In this document: one piece after another, positions 6,817-14,529 of the stretch
Layout of the letters: every line of letters starts with the position of its first letter
Position numbering within the stretch: position 1 is the stretch's first letter
Assembly (NCBI GenBank): GCA_021372355.1
Contig: JAJFUQ010000205.1
Coordinates: 1 to 58,674 of the forward strand
DNA length: 58,674 bases
Direction: 5' to 3'
Source: Nocardiaceae bacterium
GTDB taxonomy: Bacteria > Actinomycetota > Actinomycetes > Mycobacteriales > Mycobacteriaceae
Made by a program: the position numbers and the translations under genes
Notes under the pieces: model-generated
Seen by the model: only the letters and a program-made list of their open reading frames with translations
Databases searched by the model: none
Told to the model about the DNA's origin: nothing

Positions 6817-8700
6817 TCAGTTCTCGATGTCGTCGAGAGACCAGGTTCCGTCGCCGGCCAGTGTCAATCGCTTCTCGTGATGGACGTCCACCGTGCTGCG
6901 GTGCGCCACCGAGACGAGAATCAGTCCCGGAAGCTGTTGACGAACAGTCGAATACAGCGTGTATTCGAGACCCTGGTCGATCGAAGACGTCGCTTCGTCG
7001 AGGAACACGACCTTCGGCCGATTGAGCAGGATGCGTGCGAAGGCAACGCGCTGCTGCTCACCCGGCGACAGGATGTGGTCCCACAACTGCACGTCGTCGA
7101 GTCGCTCCGTGAGGTGCGGCAGGAACACATCGTGCAGCACCTGACGAAGTCTGTCGTCCGAGAATTCCTCGTCCCTGGCCGGATAGGTCAGCGCCGTTCG
7201 CAGCGGACCGAGCGGCATGTACGGCATCTGCGACAGGAACATCGTCTGGTTGCCCGGAGGGTGCGCGACATCTCCGTCACACCAGGGCCAGAGCCCGGCC
7301 AGGCTCCGCAAGAGAGTGGTCTTTCCACTACCCGAGGCGCCGGACACGACGATCGCATCCGACTCGTTCATCACCAGTGAGAGGTCGTCGATGAGGCTCG
7401 TACCGTCCGGCAGGCGAACGGTGACGCGCGACAACGTCAGCGAGTCGTCGCTGTCGGTCGGGACGATCTTCGGCAGATCCCGTGCAATCTCGTCGGCACT
7501 CAGCATTCCGTCGAGACGGACGAGGGTCGATCGGAAGTAGGTGAAGGCGTCGTACGAATTTCGCAGGATCGACAGCGAATCGTGCACGTTGTCGAACGCC
7601 CGCGCCGACTGCATGAGATCGCCGAGCTTGATCTGTCCGGCGAACAAGCGTGGCGCCTGAAGCACGATCGCGAAAACCGCCGCGACTTGGCTGACGGCCA
7701 GGTTCCACGCGTTGAACTTGATGTTTCGGTAGACCAGCCGCCACCGGTTGTCGATCACCCGGTCGAAGCGCCGGAAAACCTCGGCTCGCTCGACGTCCTG
7801 CCCGCGGTAGAACGCGACCTTTTCCGCCGAATCCCGCAGGCGGATAAGCGCATAGCGGAAGCTCGCGGTCAACGCCTGCAGTGAGAAGTTGAGGCGGATG
7901 AGCGGACGGCCGACCCAGAAGGCCACGATCGTTGCGATGGTCACATAAATCAGCGCACCCCACACCAGAGCGTGCGGAATCGTGGTTCCGAAAATCGTCA
8001 GCGGACCGGACAATTCCCACAGAATCGTGGTGAACGAGACGATCGTCAAGCACGATCCGATGACCCCCGGGGGCGGCACGACGTAATCGCCGACTTGTCC
8101 GCCGAAGGCCAGCGAATAGACGCCACGGGTGAATTCGTCGACGTCCTGCTGAATGCGCTGATCGGGGTTGTCGATCGTCGCGTCGACGAATCGCGAACGG
8201 TAATACGCGTCCCCGCGAAGCCAATCGCCGGCCGCGCGATTGTTGAGCCAGATCCGCCATCGGATCTGCAAAACCTGCCCGATCCAGTACTCGAACATCG
8301 AGCGCACGACGTGGATCGTCGCCAGCACGAAGAACACCTTCATGCTGAACCAGAAATCGTGTTTGGCCTGCGTCAATCCGGCCTGGTCACCCTGCGCCAT
8401 GGCCGAGAAGGCGTTCTGCAGCGACGTGTAGAGATCGTTGCCCTGGTAGGTCAGCAGCACGATCACGCGCACCGATGACACCGCCATCACCAGGACTACA
8501 CCGAGAACCAGCAGATCGCGCCACTGGGTCTTCGGGTTGAAGAATCCGCCACTGATACGCCAGAACTGGGCTCCCCACTCGGTGACTCGAATGAGTACCG
8601 CACTCACCGCGACGAGAATTACCGTGGTGATCACCGACGCTTCCGCGATCCACCACAAGCTCGCCCAGAGCTCATTTCCCCAATCGACCGAGGTCGTCAT
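6817..8700 (-). CDS. ABC transporter, fused membrane/ATPase, BacA/Rv1819c-like (SbmA-related)
   Basis: 627 residues. The N-terminal half (about 1-380) is an SbmA/BacA-like membrane domain with about six helices, including WRIWLNNRAAGDWLRGDAYY and the DNPDQRIQQDVDEFT loop. The C-terminal half is an ABC ATPase with Walker A GASGSGKTT, signature LSPGEQQR, Walker B VVFLDEA and H-loop SVAHR. The family includes YddA and M. tuberculosis Rv1819c, which imports cobalamin and other hydrophilic molecules and peptides. TACATT lies six bases before the ATG with no ribosome site, consistent with a leaderless mRNA. It leads an operon with the globin and GNAT genes. Confidence 0.92.
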   Translation of the reverse strand: MTTSVDWGNELWASLWWIAEASVITTVILVAVSAVLIRVTEWGAQFWRISGGFFNPKTQWRDLLVLGVVLVMAVSSVRVIVLLTYQGNDLYTSLQNAFSAMAQGDQAGLTQAKHDFWFSMKVFFVLATIHVVRSMFEYWIGQVLQIRWRIWLNNRAAGDWLRGDAYYRSRFVDATIDNPDQRIQQDVDEFTRGVYSLAFGGQVGDYVVPPPGVIGSCLTIVSFTTILWELSGPLTIFGTTIPHALVWGALIYVTIATIVAFWVGRPLIRLNFSLQALTASFRYALIRLRDSAEKVAFYRGQDVERAEVFRRFDRVIDNRWRLVYRNIKFNAWNLAVSQVAAVFAIVLQAPRLFAGQIKLGDLMQSARAFDNVHDSLSILRNSYDAFTYFRSTLVRLDGMLSADEIARDLPKIVPTDSDDSLTLSRVTVRLPDGTSLIDDLSLVMNESDAIVVSGASGSGKTTLLRSLAGLWPWCDGDVAHPPGNQTMFLSQMPYMPLGPLRTALTYPARDEEFSDDRLRQVLHDVFLPHLTERLDDVQLWDHILSPGEQQRVAFARILLNRPKVVFLDEATSSIDQGLEYTLYSTVRQQLPGLILVSVAHRSTVDVHHEKRLTLAGDGTWSLDDIEN

Positions 8701-8706
8701 CGGCTC

Positions 8707-8712
8707 AATGTA
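8707..8712 (-). promoter_or_regulatory. -10 element TACATT for a leaderless transporter mRNA
   Basis: On the minus strand TACATT is followed by six bases and then the ATG of the BacA-like gene. This spacing would put the transcription start at or next to the start codon. Confidence 0.45.
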
Positions 8713-8759
8713 AACGAGCCAATTCCGCTATCGGACCATGATTGGAAAGTCGAATCCGT

Positions 8760-9068
8760 TTAGTAAGCGGCCTGGGCGAATGAGTACGAGTGATAAACGA
8801 TCGTGCAGCCCTTGGCCTGGTTCACTTCGGCCACGAACTGCGCCGCCGACTGGCTCTGGCCATTCGCCAAATATTTGTTGGCCTCGGCGGTGTAGTAATC
8901 GCAGGTTTCTCGCAACCCGGTCGAGGACGGCGTCTCGTTGTAGTAGCCACTCTTCATCGCATAGGTACCCACCGGCACTTTCGCCTGGGCGACAGCCGTG
9001 GCCCCGAGCACCGAGCCGACTGCGATCCCCGCCATGAAAACGCCTGCGCCAACCTGTCGCATGAACAT
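8760..9068 (-). CDS. small secreted protein of unknown function
   Basis: 102 residues. An N-terminal signal peptide (MRQVGAGVFMAGIAVGSVLG followed by ATAVAQA-K) gives a mature protein of about 73 residues with two cysteines (ETCDYY and KGCTIV), which could form one disulfide after export. I do not recognise the family. A GGGAGG ribosome site precedes the ATG, and a perfect 8-9-8 dyad covers that region. The neighbours, a BacA-like operon and a membrane protein/lipoprotein cassette, are both envelope-related. Confidence 0.7.
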   Translation of the reverse strand: MFMRQVGAGVFMAGIAVGSVLGATAVAQAKVPVGTYAMKSGYYNETPSSTGLRETCDYYTAEANKYLANGQSQSAAQFVAEVNQAKGCTIVYHSYSFAQAAY

Positions 9069-9084
9069 GAATTCCCAAACCTCC

Positions 9085-9109
9085 CGATCAACGTTGTTGA
9101 TGTTGATCG
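9085..9109. promoter_or_regulatory. 8-9-8 perfect inverted repeat overlapping a ribosome site
   Basis: Arms CGATCAAC (9085-9092) and GTTGATCG (9102-9109) flank nine bases. The left arm sits next to the GGGAGG ribosome site of the secreted-protein gene. It could be a repressor operator or an mRNA hairpin that limits translation. Confidence 0.45.
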
Positions 9110-9139
9110 TGGTCGAGACTCGAGTACCCGACCAGGCAC

Positions 9140-9167
9140 CCCAGGGATGGACTCAACCCACCCTGGG
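9140..9167 (-). terminator. hairpin just downstream of membrane protein copy A
   Basis: CCCAGGG (9140-9146) pairs with CCCTGGG (9161-9167), extended by TGG/CCA across one bulged base. It lies eight bases past the stop of the 395-residue membrane protein. No U-tract follows, as is common for terminators in high-GC actinobacteria. Confidence 0.45.
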
Positions 9168-9174
9168 CGCGAGG

Positions 9175-10362
9175 TCACGGACCCAGCAGACGGAACAGCG
9201 CACCGATATCGGGAACGGGGATGTTGGGTTCGATCTCTGGCGTCGGCGTCAGAATCGCGAGATAGACGATCGTGGCGACTTGACCCCACGAGAGGGCCAC
9301 CGTCCGATCAGTCATCGGTTCGTCGTCAGATGCCAGCACCGCGAACGCCACCGCCACCAGCGCGGCCGTACCGAAGTTGCTGAACCAGCGCATCCAGTCG
9401 GTGCCCGTGGCGAAAACCGCCACGACCGATGACCCCAACAGCAGCGCGATCGCGGCTGAGGTCCGGCGGTCGAGGCGGTTGAATCGCGACAGCCAGCCGA
9501 ATCCGACCGAGCGGCGGATCCACAGCACGTGGACGAGTACGAGCAACGCACCCACCGTCAGTTGCGCCAGATGCTTGGAGAGGCCGACGTAGTAGACCTC
9601 ACCGATCGAATCGGACACTCCCTGGACCAGGAATCGGAACACCGTCGGTCCACGCAGAGCGGCGTCCTCGCGAAGCTGTGTCGCCACCGCGGGCGTGACC
9701 TTCCCGGCCACGACGATGACCAATAGAGCCAGGAAGGCCGGGCCGATGGCCGCCACGGAAAGGTGCACATTCCTTCGCCACGAGCGACTTCCGGTGATGA
9801 AGACGATCGGGACCACCGCCAGACCCCAGATGAGCAGCGTCGCCTCGTGCACGAAGACGAGCACCGCAAGCACCAGACCAAGACCGCCCACCGTTGGCAG
9901 CAACCAACGTCCGAGGCGCAGACAGGCAACTCCGGTCAGAACGAGAACGATGACCGCGAGCTCGTCCGTCCGGCGGTAGTACACCAGCTCATCGACAACG
10001 AACGGACTGCATGCGATCAGCAGAGCCAGGAACGTCGATGCCGTCGTCCACCGCCGAACGAGCAGCTCGAGGACTATCGCGATCGCGACGATCGGCACGA
10101 CCCAGCAGACGATGAGCCCCGTGTTGACCGCCAGGTCGGACTGCCCGGTGATCTGGCCACCGAGACCGCGCCGGACGAATCCGTACCGATAGTCGACGAA
10201 CCACATCGACTTCGCGTAGACGGAGTTGGGCACGGTCGCGGACTTCATTACCTGAAGTCCGACGACGGCCACGAGAAAGACACGCAGGAGCGCCGGCGAC
10301 AGACGCAGCCCGGTAGAGGTCGTTTGAACAGTCGAGTTTGGCCGTTCAAGAGTGATGGTCAT
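9175..10362 (-). CDS. polytopic membrane protein, cassette copy A
   Basis: 395 residues with about ten predicted membrane helices. A conserved WFVDYRYGFVRRGLGGQITG segment after the first helix recalls the D-x-x-YGFVRRGL loop of uncharacterised GT-C-like or polymerase-like envelope proteins; that link is inference. Closely similar over its full length to the 394-residue product at 11241-12425 (shared FVHEATLLIWGLAVVPIVF, LREDAAL.GPTVFRFL, TPTPE.EPN.P.PDIGA), so the two are paralogues. It lies six bases downstream of its lipoprotein partner gene on the same strand and is very likely co-transcribed with it. Function unknown. Confidence 0.75.
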   Translation of the reverse strand: MTITLERPNSTVQTTSTGLRLSPALLRVFLVAVVGLQVMKSATVPNSVYAKSMWFVDYRYGFVRRGLGGQITGQSDLAVNTGLIVCWVVPIVAIAIVLELLVRRWTTASTFLALLIACSPFVVDELVYYRRTDELAVIVLVLTGVACLRLGRWLLPTVGGLGLVLAVLVFVHEATLLIWGLAVVPIVFITGSRSWRRNVHLSVAAIGPAFLALLVIVVAGKVTPAVATQLREDAALRGPTVFRFLVQGVSDSIGEVYYVGLSKHLAQLTVGALLVLVHVLWIRRSVGFGWLSRFNRLDRRTSAAIALLLGSSVVAVFATGTDWMRWFSNFGTAALVAVAFAVLASDDEPMTDRTVALSWGQVATIVYLAILTPTPEIEPNIPVPDIGALFRLLGP

Positions 10363-10368
10363 GGCGTC

Positions 10369-10827
10369 CTACACACATGCTCTCGAGGACAGTTGCAAGA
10401 CCGAGGCGAGCCGGCAGGCATAGTCCTTCTCGATTTTCCAGACGCCGTCGTCGTACACGAACGGCACTTGCTGTGGGTGTTTCTCGGACCACAGATCGAC
10501 GTCGGCGTCGACGATGATCGACTTCGGATCCCGCTGGACCACGTTCCGCACCTGGACCTGCGCGCCCTCATCGGTGTACAGGGACAAGACCTTCGACACC
10601 AGGTCCGGGTCCGCCACGCTGCCCTGAACAAGCCCCCGCTTCTCATCCGCCGGGACCTTGGGATCGGTGGCGTGAGCAAGCCACGCGTCCATTTCCGCCA
10701 CGCTCGGAATCGGTGCGCTCACCGGTGGCGCCGGCCGAACCGGCACCTTCCCGCCACACGCCGCAACCAACGACGCCAGGAGCGCAGCCGATATGACAAA
10801 CCCGCTTCGGCACACCCTGGATTGCAT
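10369..10827 (-). CDS. Mtb12-like lipoprotein, cassette copy A
   Basis: 152 residues from the ATG at 10827. A signal peptide ends in the lipobox LVAAC, so it should be a membrane-anchored lipoprotein facing the cell wall. The mature part has DPKVPADEKRGLVQGSVADP, then VSKVLSLYTDEGAQ and VPFVYDDGVWKIEKDYAC, resembling the C-terminal domain of mycobacterial low-molecular-weight antigen Mtb12. Two C-terminal cysteines (YACRL and SRACV) may pair. The partner membrane-protein gene starts six bases downstream. It is nearly identical in layout to the gene at 12432-12890, which also encodes exactly 152 residues. Confidence 0.78.
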   Translation of the reverse strand: MQSRVCRSGFVISAALLASLVAACGGKVPVRPAPPVSAPIPSVAEMDAWLAHATDPKVPADEKRGLVQGSVADPDLVSKVLSLYTDEGAQVQVRNVVQRDPKSIIVDADVDLWSEKHPQQVPFVYDDGVWKIEKDYACRLASVLQLSSRACV

Positions 10828-11240
10828 ACTCCGCCCACCCCCGCTGGTTGGCTGTCTGATTGCTGAACACGTCAACTAACCGGCGATCCCCCTGAAATCA
10901 CCGCTAGTCACCGTATCCCGCAATGCGCAGCAATCGCATTTCCTACCCTTAACGGTGTAGTAACGAATTTTCCGGGCAAAAAGTAGGTCGATGTCCAACC
11001 GAACGGGAATCTCACCGTCCTACCTGCGGATATGTTGCATGTTAGAAGAGAAATGGTTCAAAATTCAGCCATTGTTTTCACAGCCGAAATGGTTTCTCAA
11101 CCACATTCAGGTCGTTCACACTCATTAAAACAAGCGTTAAAACCGGACCGTACAAAATTAAATTTTGCCCAGCTACGCCGATCGTTTGCCAGCAGTTGCC
11201 GGACCGGACACCCGTTGTGACGTGGGCAAAGCCCGCACAC
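10828..11240. other. AT-rich intergenic region between the two cassettes
   Basis: About 410 bases with no convincing gene. The half next to copy A holds its promoter region, including the element at 10949-10968. The rest, about 11020-11200, is clearly AT-richer than the surroundings, with runs such as TACAAAATTAAATTTTG. Short frames here lack codon bias. Confidence 0.6.
10949..10968 (-). promoter_or_regulatory. conserved direct-repeat element upstream of cassette A
   Basis: TTAACGGTGTAGTAACGAAT differs from the element upstream of cassette B (12983-13002) at only three positions, while surrounding bases have diverged. Two TAACG units are spaced 11 bases apart, the architecture of OmpR/MtrA-type response-regulator boxes. 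That assignment is inference. Confidence 0.55.
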
Positions 11241-12425
11241 TCACAGGCCGAGCCGATGCGCCGCACCGATATCGGGGATCGGAAGGTTTGGTTCGAATTC
11301 GGGCGTGGGCGTCAGGATCGTGAGGTAGGCGACAACCACCACTTGAGTCCACGACAAATGCAGAGTTCGGTTGGCCATCGCTCGCTCGTCGACCGCAAGC
11401 ACGGCGAATGCGACAACGACGAGGGCAGTCGCGCCGAAGCTACTGAACCAGCGCATCCAGTCGATTCCGGTGGCGAACACCGCGAGCACCGCGCCACCCG
11501 CCAGCGCGGAGATGACGAGAAGGGTGCACCGGTCGAGCCGAGTGAACATCGACAACCACTGCAGTCCGACCGAGCGGCGAATCCACATGACGTGGACCAG
11601 GATCAACAGCGCGCCCAGTGTGAGCTGGCCGAGTTGCTTGCCCATGTCGACATAGGCAACCTCGCTGAACGAGTCGACGATGCCCTGCGACAGGAAGCGG
11701 AATACCGTCGGCCCGGGAAGCGCTGCGTCCTCACGTAGTTGGATCGCTACCGCGGGCGTCACGCGCCCCGCAATGACGATCCCCACGAGCGCCAGCAGTG
11801 CTGGACCAATAGCAGCCGCCGACAACCGGAGGTTCCGGATTCGCGATCGGTTTCCCGTCACGAACACGATCGGAACCACCGCCAGGCCCCAGATCAGCAG
11901 CGTCGCTTCGTGCACGAAAACGAGCACCGCGAGAACCACGCCGAGCCCGGTAAGCGCCGGCAGCAGCGATCGCCTCAGGTGGAGACATGCCACTCCGGCC
12001 AGGACGAGAACGACAAGGCCCAGCTGGTCGGTCCGCCGGAAGTAGGCCAGCTCGCCGACAACGAACGGACTGCACGCGAGCAGGATCGCCAACGACGTCG
12101 ACGCGGCGGTCCAGCGCCGGACCAGCAGCTCGAGGACGACGAGAATGGCCACGACCGGCACAACCCAGCACGTGATCATCGCCGCGTGGACCGCCACATC
12201 CGACTGCCCGGTGATCTGGCCACCCAATCCGCGTCGAACGAAGCCGTACCGGTAGTCGACGAACCAGGCCGACTTCGTGTAGATCGACACCGGCGCGGTC
12301 GCGCCCTTGAGGATTTGCAGCCCGACGACGACGCCGAGAAAAGCTCGCAACCCCGCGGGCGAAAGGTTCAGCCCGGCGGACCTTTGAGGTCTACTCGCCT
12401 GGGGCCGTTCAGTGGTGGTCGTCAT
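11241..12425 (-). CDS. polytopic membrane protein, cassette copy B
   Basis: 394 residues, the paralogue of the product at 9175-10362, with the same helix pattern and the same WFVDYRYGFVRRGLGGQITG loop after helix 1. The two copies keep the conserved loops and differ mainly inside helices and at both termini, so the duplication is not recent. The start lies six bases downstream of the copy B lipoprotein stop, exactly as in copy A. Function is unknown; an envelope role (transport, glycan transfer or polymerisation) is plausible from the topology and the lipoprotein partner. Confidence 0.75.
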   Translation of the reverse strand: MTTTTERPQASRPQRSAGLNLSPAGLRAFLGVVVGLQILKGATAPVSIYTKSAWFVDYRYGFVRRGLGGQITGQSDVAVHAAMITCWVVPVVAILVVLELLVRRWTAASTSLAILLACSPFVVGELAYFRRTDQLGLVVLVLAGVACLHLRRSLLPALTGLGVVLAVLVFVHEATLLIWGLAVVPIVFVTGNRSRIRNLRLSAAAIGPALLALVGIVIAGRVTPAVAIQLREDAALPGPTVFRFLSQGIVDSFSEVAYVDMGKQLGQLTLGALLILVHVMWIRRSVGLQWLSMFTRLDRCTLLVISALAGGAVLAVFATGIDWMRWFSSFGATALVVVAFAVLAVDERAMANRTLHLSWTQVVVVAYLTILTPTPEFEPNLPIPDIGAAHRLGL

Positions 12426-12431
12426 GGTGGC

Positions 12432-12890
12432 TCACACGCACGCGCTCGACGACAAGTTGAGGACCGCCGTGAGCCGGCACGCGTAATCCTTCTCGATCTT
12501 CCAGACTCCACCGTCGTAGACGAACGGCACCTGCTGCGGGCGGGTCTCCGACCACAGATCGAGGTCGGCATCCACGATGATCGACGTCCTATCGCGCTTC
12601 ACGACGTCGCGGACTTGCAGTTTCGCGCCCTCGGTCGTGTACAGGGACAGCACCTTCGACACCAGGTCCGGGTCGGCCATGCTGCCCTGAACGAGGTTCT
12701 GCTTGTCCGCGGCCGGGATTGTCGGATCGATGGCGTGGCGAAGCCAGGCATCCATCTCGGTGACAGTAGGAATCGGAGCACTTTCCGCGTGCTTCGGCTT
12801 CGTCGGAACCTTTCCGCCACAGGCGGCGACAGTGAAGGCCACGAGCGCGACGGACAGCACCCACGCGCTGCGGCACACGCTGGTTTGCAT
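12432..12890 (-). CDS. Mtb12-like lipoprotein, cassette copy B
   Basis: 152 residues from the ATG at 12890; the frame is open further upstream, but a signal peptide with lipobox TVAAC fits this start. The mature region matches copy A closely (LVQGSMADPDLVSKVLSLYT, VPFVYDGGVWKIEKDYACRL). It is predicted to be anchored in the cytoplasmic membrane and co-transcribed with the polytopic protein that follows. Both lipoproteins start (K/R)VC(R)S before the hydrophobic core, further evidence that the whole unit was duplicated. Confidence 0.78.
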   Translation of the reverse strand: MQTSVCRSAWVLSVALVAFTVAACGGKVPTKPKHAESAPIPTVTEMDAWLRHAIDPTIPAADKQNLVQGSMADPDLVSKVLSLYTTEGAKLQVRDVVKRDRTSIIVDADLDLWSETRPQQVPFVYDGGVWKIEKDYACRLTAVLNLSSSACV

Positions 12891-13206
12891 TGTTCCCCCA
12901 CCCCGAGTCGAAACACGCTGGTTGACTGCCGGATTTATCCGTAATCGTGAACGGAAAATTTCAGCTGCGTAAGTTTCGACCTCTAACGGTGCCGTAACGA
13001 ATATTGCAGATTTCAAAAGTAACACAGACCCCACGTGCCACAGCAAGTGTTGGAAAATAGTGGCTTCTACCTGCGACGATGCTTGCACTCATTCATTATT
13101 GGCGCGATTGGCCCGCCATTGTTCACACGCCCGAAACCATTCGTCAATCAATTCCCGGCAGCTGTACCCACAATTGCTCGGCTTCAAACCTCTTTTTCTG
13201 AATCGT
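12891..13206. other. intergenic region upstream of cassette B
   Basis: 316 bases without a supported gene. The part nearest the lipoprotein holds its promoter region and the 12983-13002 element. The stretch from about 13040 to 13206, behind the NmrA-like gene, shows no coding signal or clear hairpin. Confidence 0.55.
12983..13002 (-). promoter_or_regulatory. conserved direct-repeat element upstream of cassette B
   Basis: CTAACGGTGCCGTAACGAAT, 93 bases before the lipoprotein ATG; the copy A counterpart is 122 bases before its ATG. Two TAACG units lie 11 bases apart. Conservation between the two cassettes suggests shared control. Confidence 0.55.
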
Positions 13207-13962
13207 TCAGCCGCAATTTCGCGCGGCGAGCCAGCTGTCGAAGTCACGCTCCGCGATCCAGGCATTCCCGCCGGGACTGGGGACGAGGGTGGAGTCCTCG
13301 ATGACCGTGCCGAAATAGCCGACCGAGTGGTCGGGCAGCACCGTGCGCGAGTCGCCATCGGCTTCGAGAACCCGCCGCACGAGCTCCGACAGCGGGACCG
13401 CTTCCGGACCGGCGATCTCGACGACTCCCGCGGGCCCATGCAGGACCGCCTGGACGACCCGGTCGGCGACATCGTCGGCAGCGATGGGCTGCAGGGTGGC
13501 GTCGGTGACGCGGACCTGACCATCGGTCGTGGCGGTGTCCGCGATCGTGCGCATGAACTCGAAGAACTGCGTCGCCTTGAGGATCGTCGTCGGAACCGGC
13601 GCCCCCTCTAGAGCCTTTTCTTGGGCAATCTTGGCTGCCATGTAGAAATTGTGTGGCGCGCGCTCGGCGCCGACGATCGAGACCGCGATGTGGTGGCCGA
13701 CTCCCGCCTCCACCTCCGCCTTCAGCTGGTTCGCGGTCGATGTGGTGAAGAAGTCGATGAGCGCCTGAGCATCCCAGTTCGGCGGGTTGGTGACGTCGAC
13801 GACGACATCGGCTCCAACGAGAGCTTCCGCGAGGCCTTCGCCGGTTGCCGTGTTCACGCCGGTGCTCGGCGATGCCGCGATGACCTCATGTCCCAGCGCT
13901 TCAAGCCGATCGCGCACCTTCGTGCCGATCAGTCCGGTTCCACCCACGATGACGACTTTCAC
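13207..13962 (-). CDS. NmrA-like NAD(P)-binding protein (atypical SDR)
   Basis: 251 residues. The N-terminal Rossmann motif is VVIVGGTGLIGTKV (GGxGxxG), followed by DVVVDVTNPPNW. There is no SDR YxxxK catalytic pair, so it resembles NmrA/HSCARG-type redox sensors or atypical reductases rather than a classical dehydrogenase. The GTG start has an AGGGGTG ribosome site. It is divergent from an Rrf2 regulator across a 75-bp gap with two related inverted repeats, the arrangement known for RsrR and its NmrA-like neighbour in Streptomyces venezuelae. Confidence 0.85.
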   Translation of the reverse strand: MKVVIVGGTGLIGTKVRDRLEALGHEVIAASPSTGVNTATGEGLAEALVGADVVVDVTNPPNWDAQALIDFFTTSTANQLKAEVEAGVGHHIAVSIVGAERAPHNFYMAAKIAQEKALEGAPVPTTILKATQFFEFMRTIADTATTDGQVRVTDATLQPIAADDVADRVVQAVLHGPAGVVEIAGPEAVPLSELVRRVLEADGDSRTVLPDHSVGYFGTVIEDSTLVPSPGGNAWIAERDFDSWLAARNCG

Positions 13963-13972
13963 GGCACACCCC

Positions 13973-14027
13973 TAACTCGGATATTCTTTGTCCGATTAAT
14001 ATACTCAGACAAGAAGTGTCCGCGTCA
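13973..14027. promoter_or_regulatory. two Rrf2/RsrR-like operator sites
   Basis: Site 1 has arms TAACTCGGATA (13973-13983) and TGTCCGATTAA (13989-13999). Site 2 has arms ATACTCAGACA (14001-14011) and TGTCCGCGTCA (14017-14027). Both share a TxACTCGGACA-type half-site in inverted orientation with the same five-base spacing. They fill the gap between the divergent NmrA-like and Rrf2 genes. Confidence 0.6.
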
Positions 14028-14037
14028 AGGGGTGGGA

Positions 14038-14529
14038 ATGAAGCTTTCCGACGGAGTGGAGTGGGCGTTGCACTGCTGCGTCGTCCTGCGAATCGCCGAC
14101 TGCCCGACGCCGGCGGCGCACCTCGCGGAGTTCCACGACGTGTCGCCCACCTACCTCGCGAAGCATCTCCAAGGACTCGCCCGTGCCGGAATCATTCGCT
14201 CGGTCCAAGGCAAGGGCGGAGGTTATGTTCTCGGTCGCCCTGCGGGAGAAATCAGCGTGCTCGATGTCGTCGAAGCAGTGAACGGGGCGAGCCCATCGTT
14301 TGTGTGCACCGAAATCCGTCAGCGCGGGCCGTGCGCGACCCCGCCCGAGAAGTGCCTAGCCCCGTGTGGAATCAACGCCGTCATGCTGACCGCCGATGCG
14401 GCCTGGCGAGCATCCCTCCGAGGTGTGACCATCGCCGACCTGGCGTCCCGAGGGGACAAGACCGCGAAAGGCGATGGGACAGGCGCGCTGGCGCCAGCCC
14501 GGGAGTGGCTGGCGAAGGCGCGCGACTAG
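14038..14529 (+). CDS. Rrf2 family iron-sulfur regulator, RsrR-like
   Basis: 163 residues from an ATG with a GGGGTGGG ribosome site. The winged helix is MKLSDGVEWALHCCVVL with VSPTYLAKHLQGLARAGI and SVQGKGGGYVLGRPAGEI. A cysteine cluster C-x8-C-x6-C-x3-C (CTEIRQRGPC, then EKCLAPC) lies in the usual Fe-S region near residues 88-108. It differs from the C-x5-C-x5-C of NsrR/IscR, as expected for a divergent [2Fe-2S] subgroup. It probably senses redox state and controls itself and the divergent NmrA-like gene. Its stop directly abuts the stop of the convergent membrane protein gene. Confidence 0.85.
   Translation: MKLSDGVEWALHCCVVLRIADCPTPAAHLAEFHDVSPTYLAKHLQGLARAGIIRSVQGKGGGYVLGRPAGEISVLDVVEAVNGASPSFVCTEIRQRGPCATPPEKCLAPCGINAVMLTADAAWRASLRGVTIADLASRGDKTAKGDGTGALAPAREWLAKARD

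Noticed and set aside
11222..11240. GTGGGC/GCCCGCAC hairpin after membrane protein copy B
   Set aside because: Only four contiguous pairs without a bulge, and no T-run. Too weak to call a terminator.
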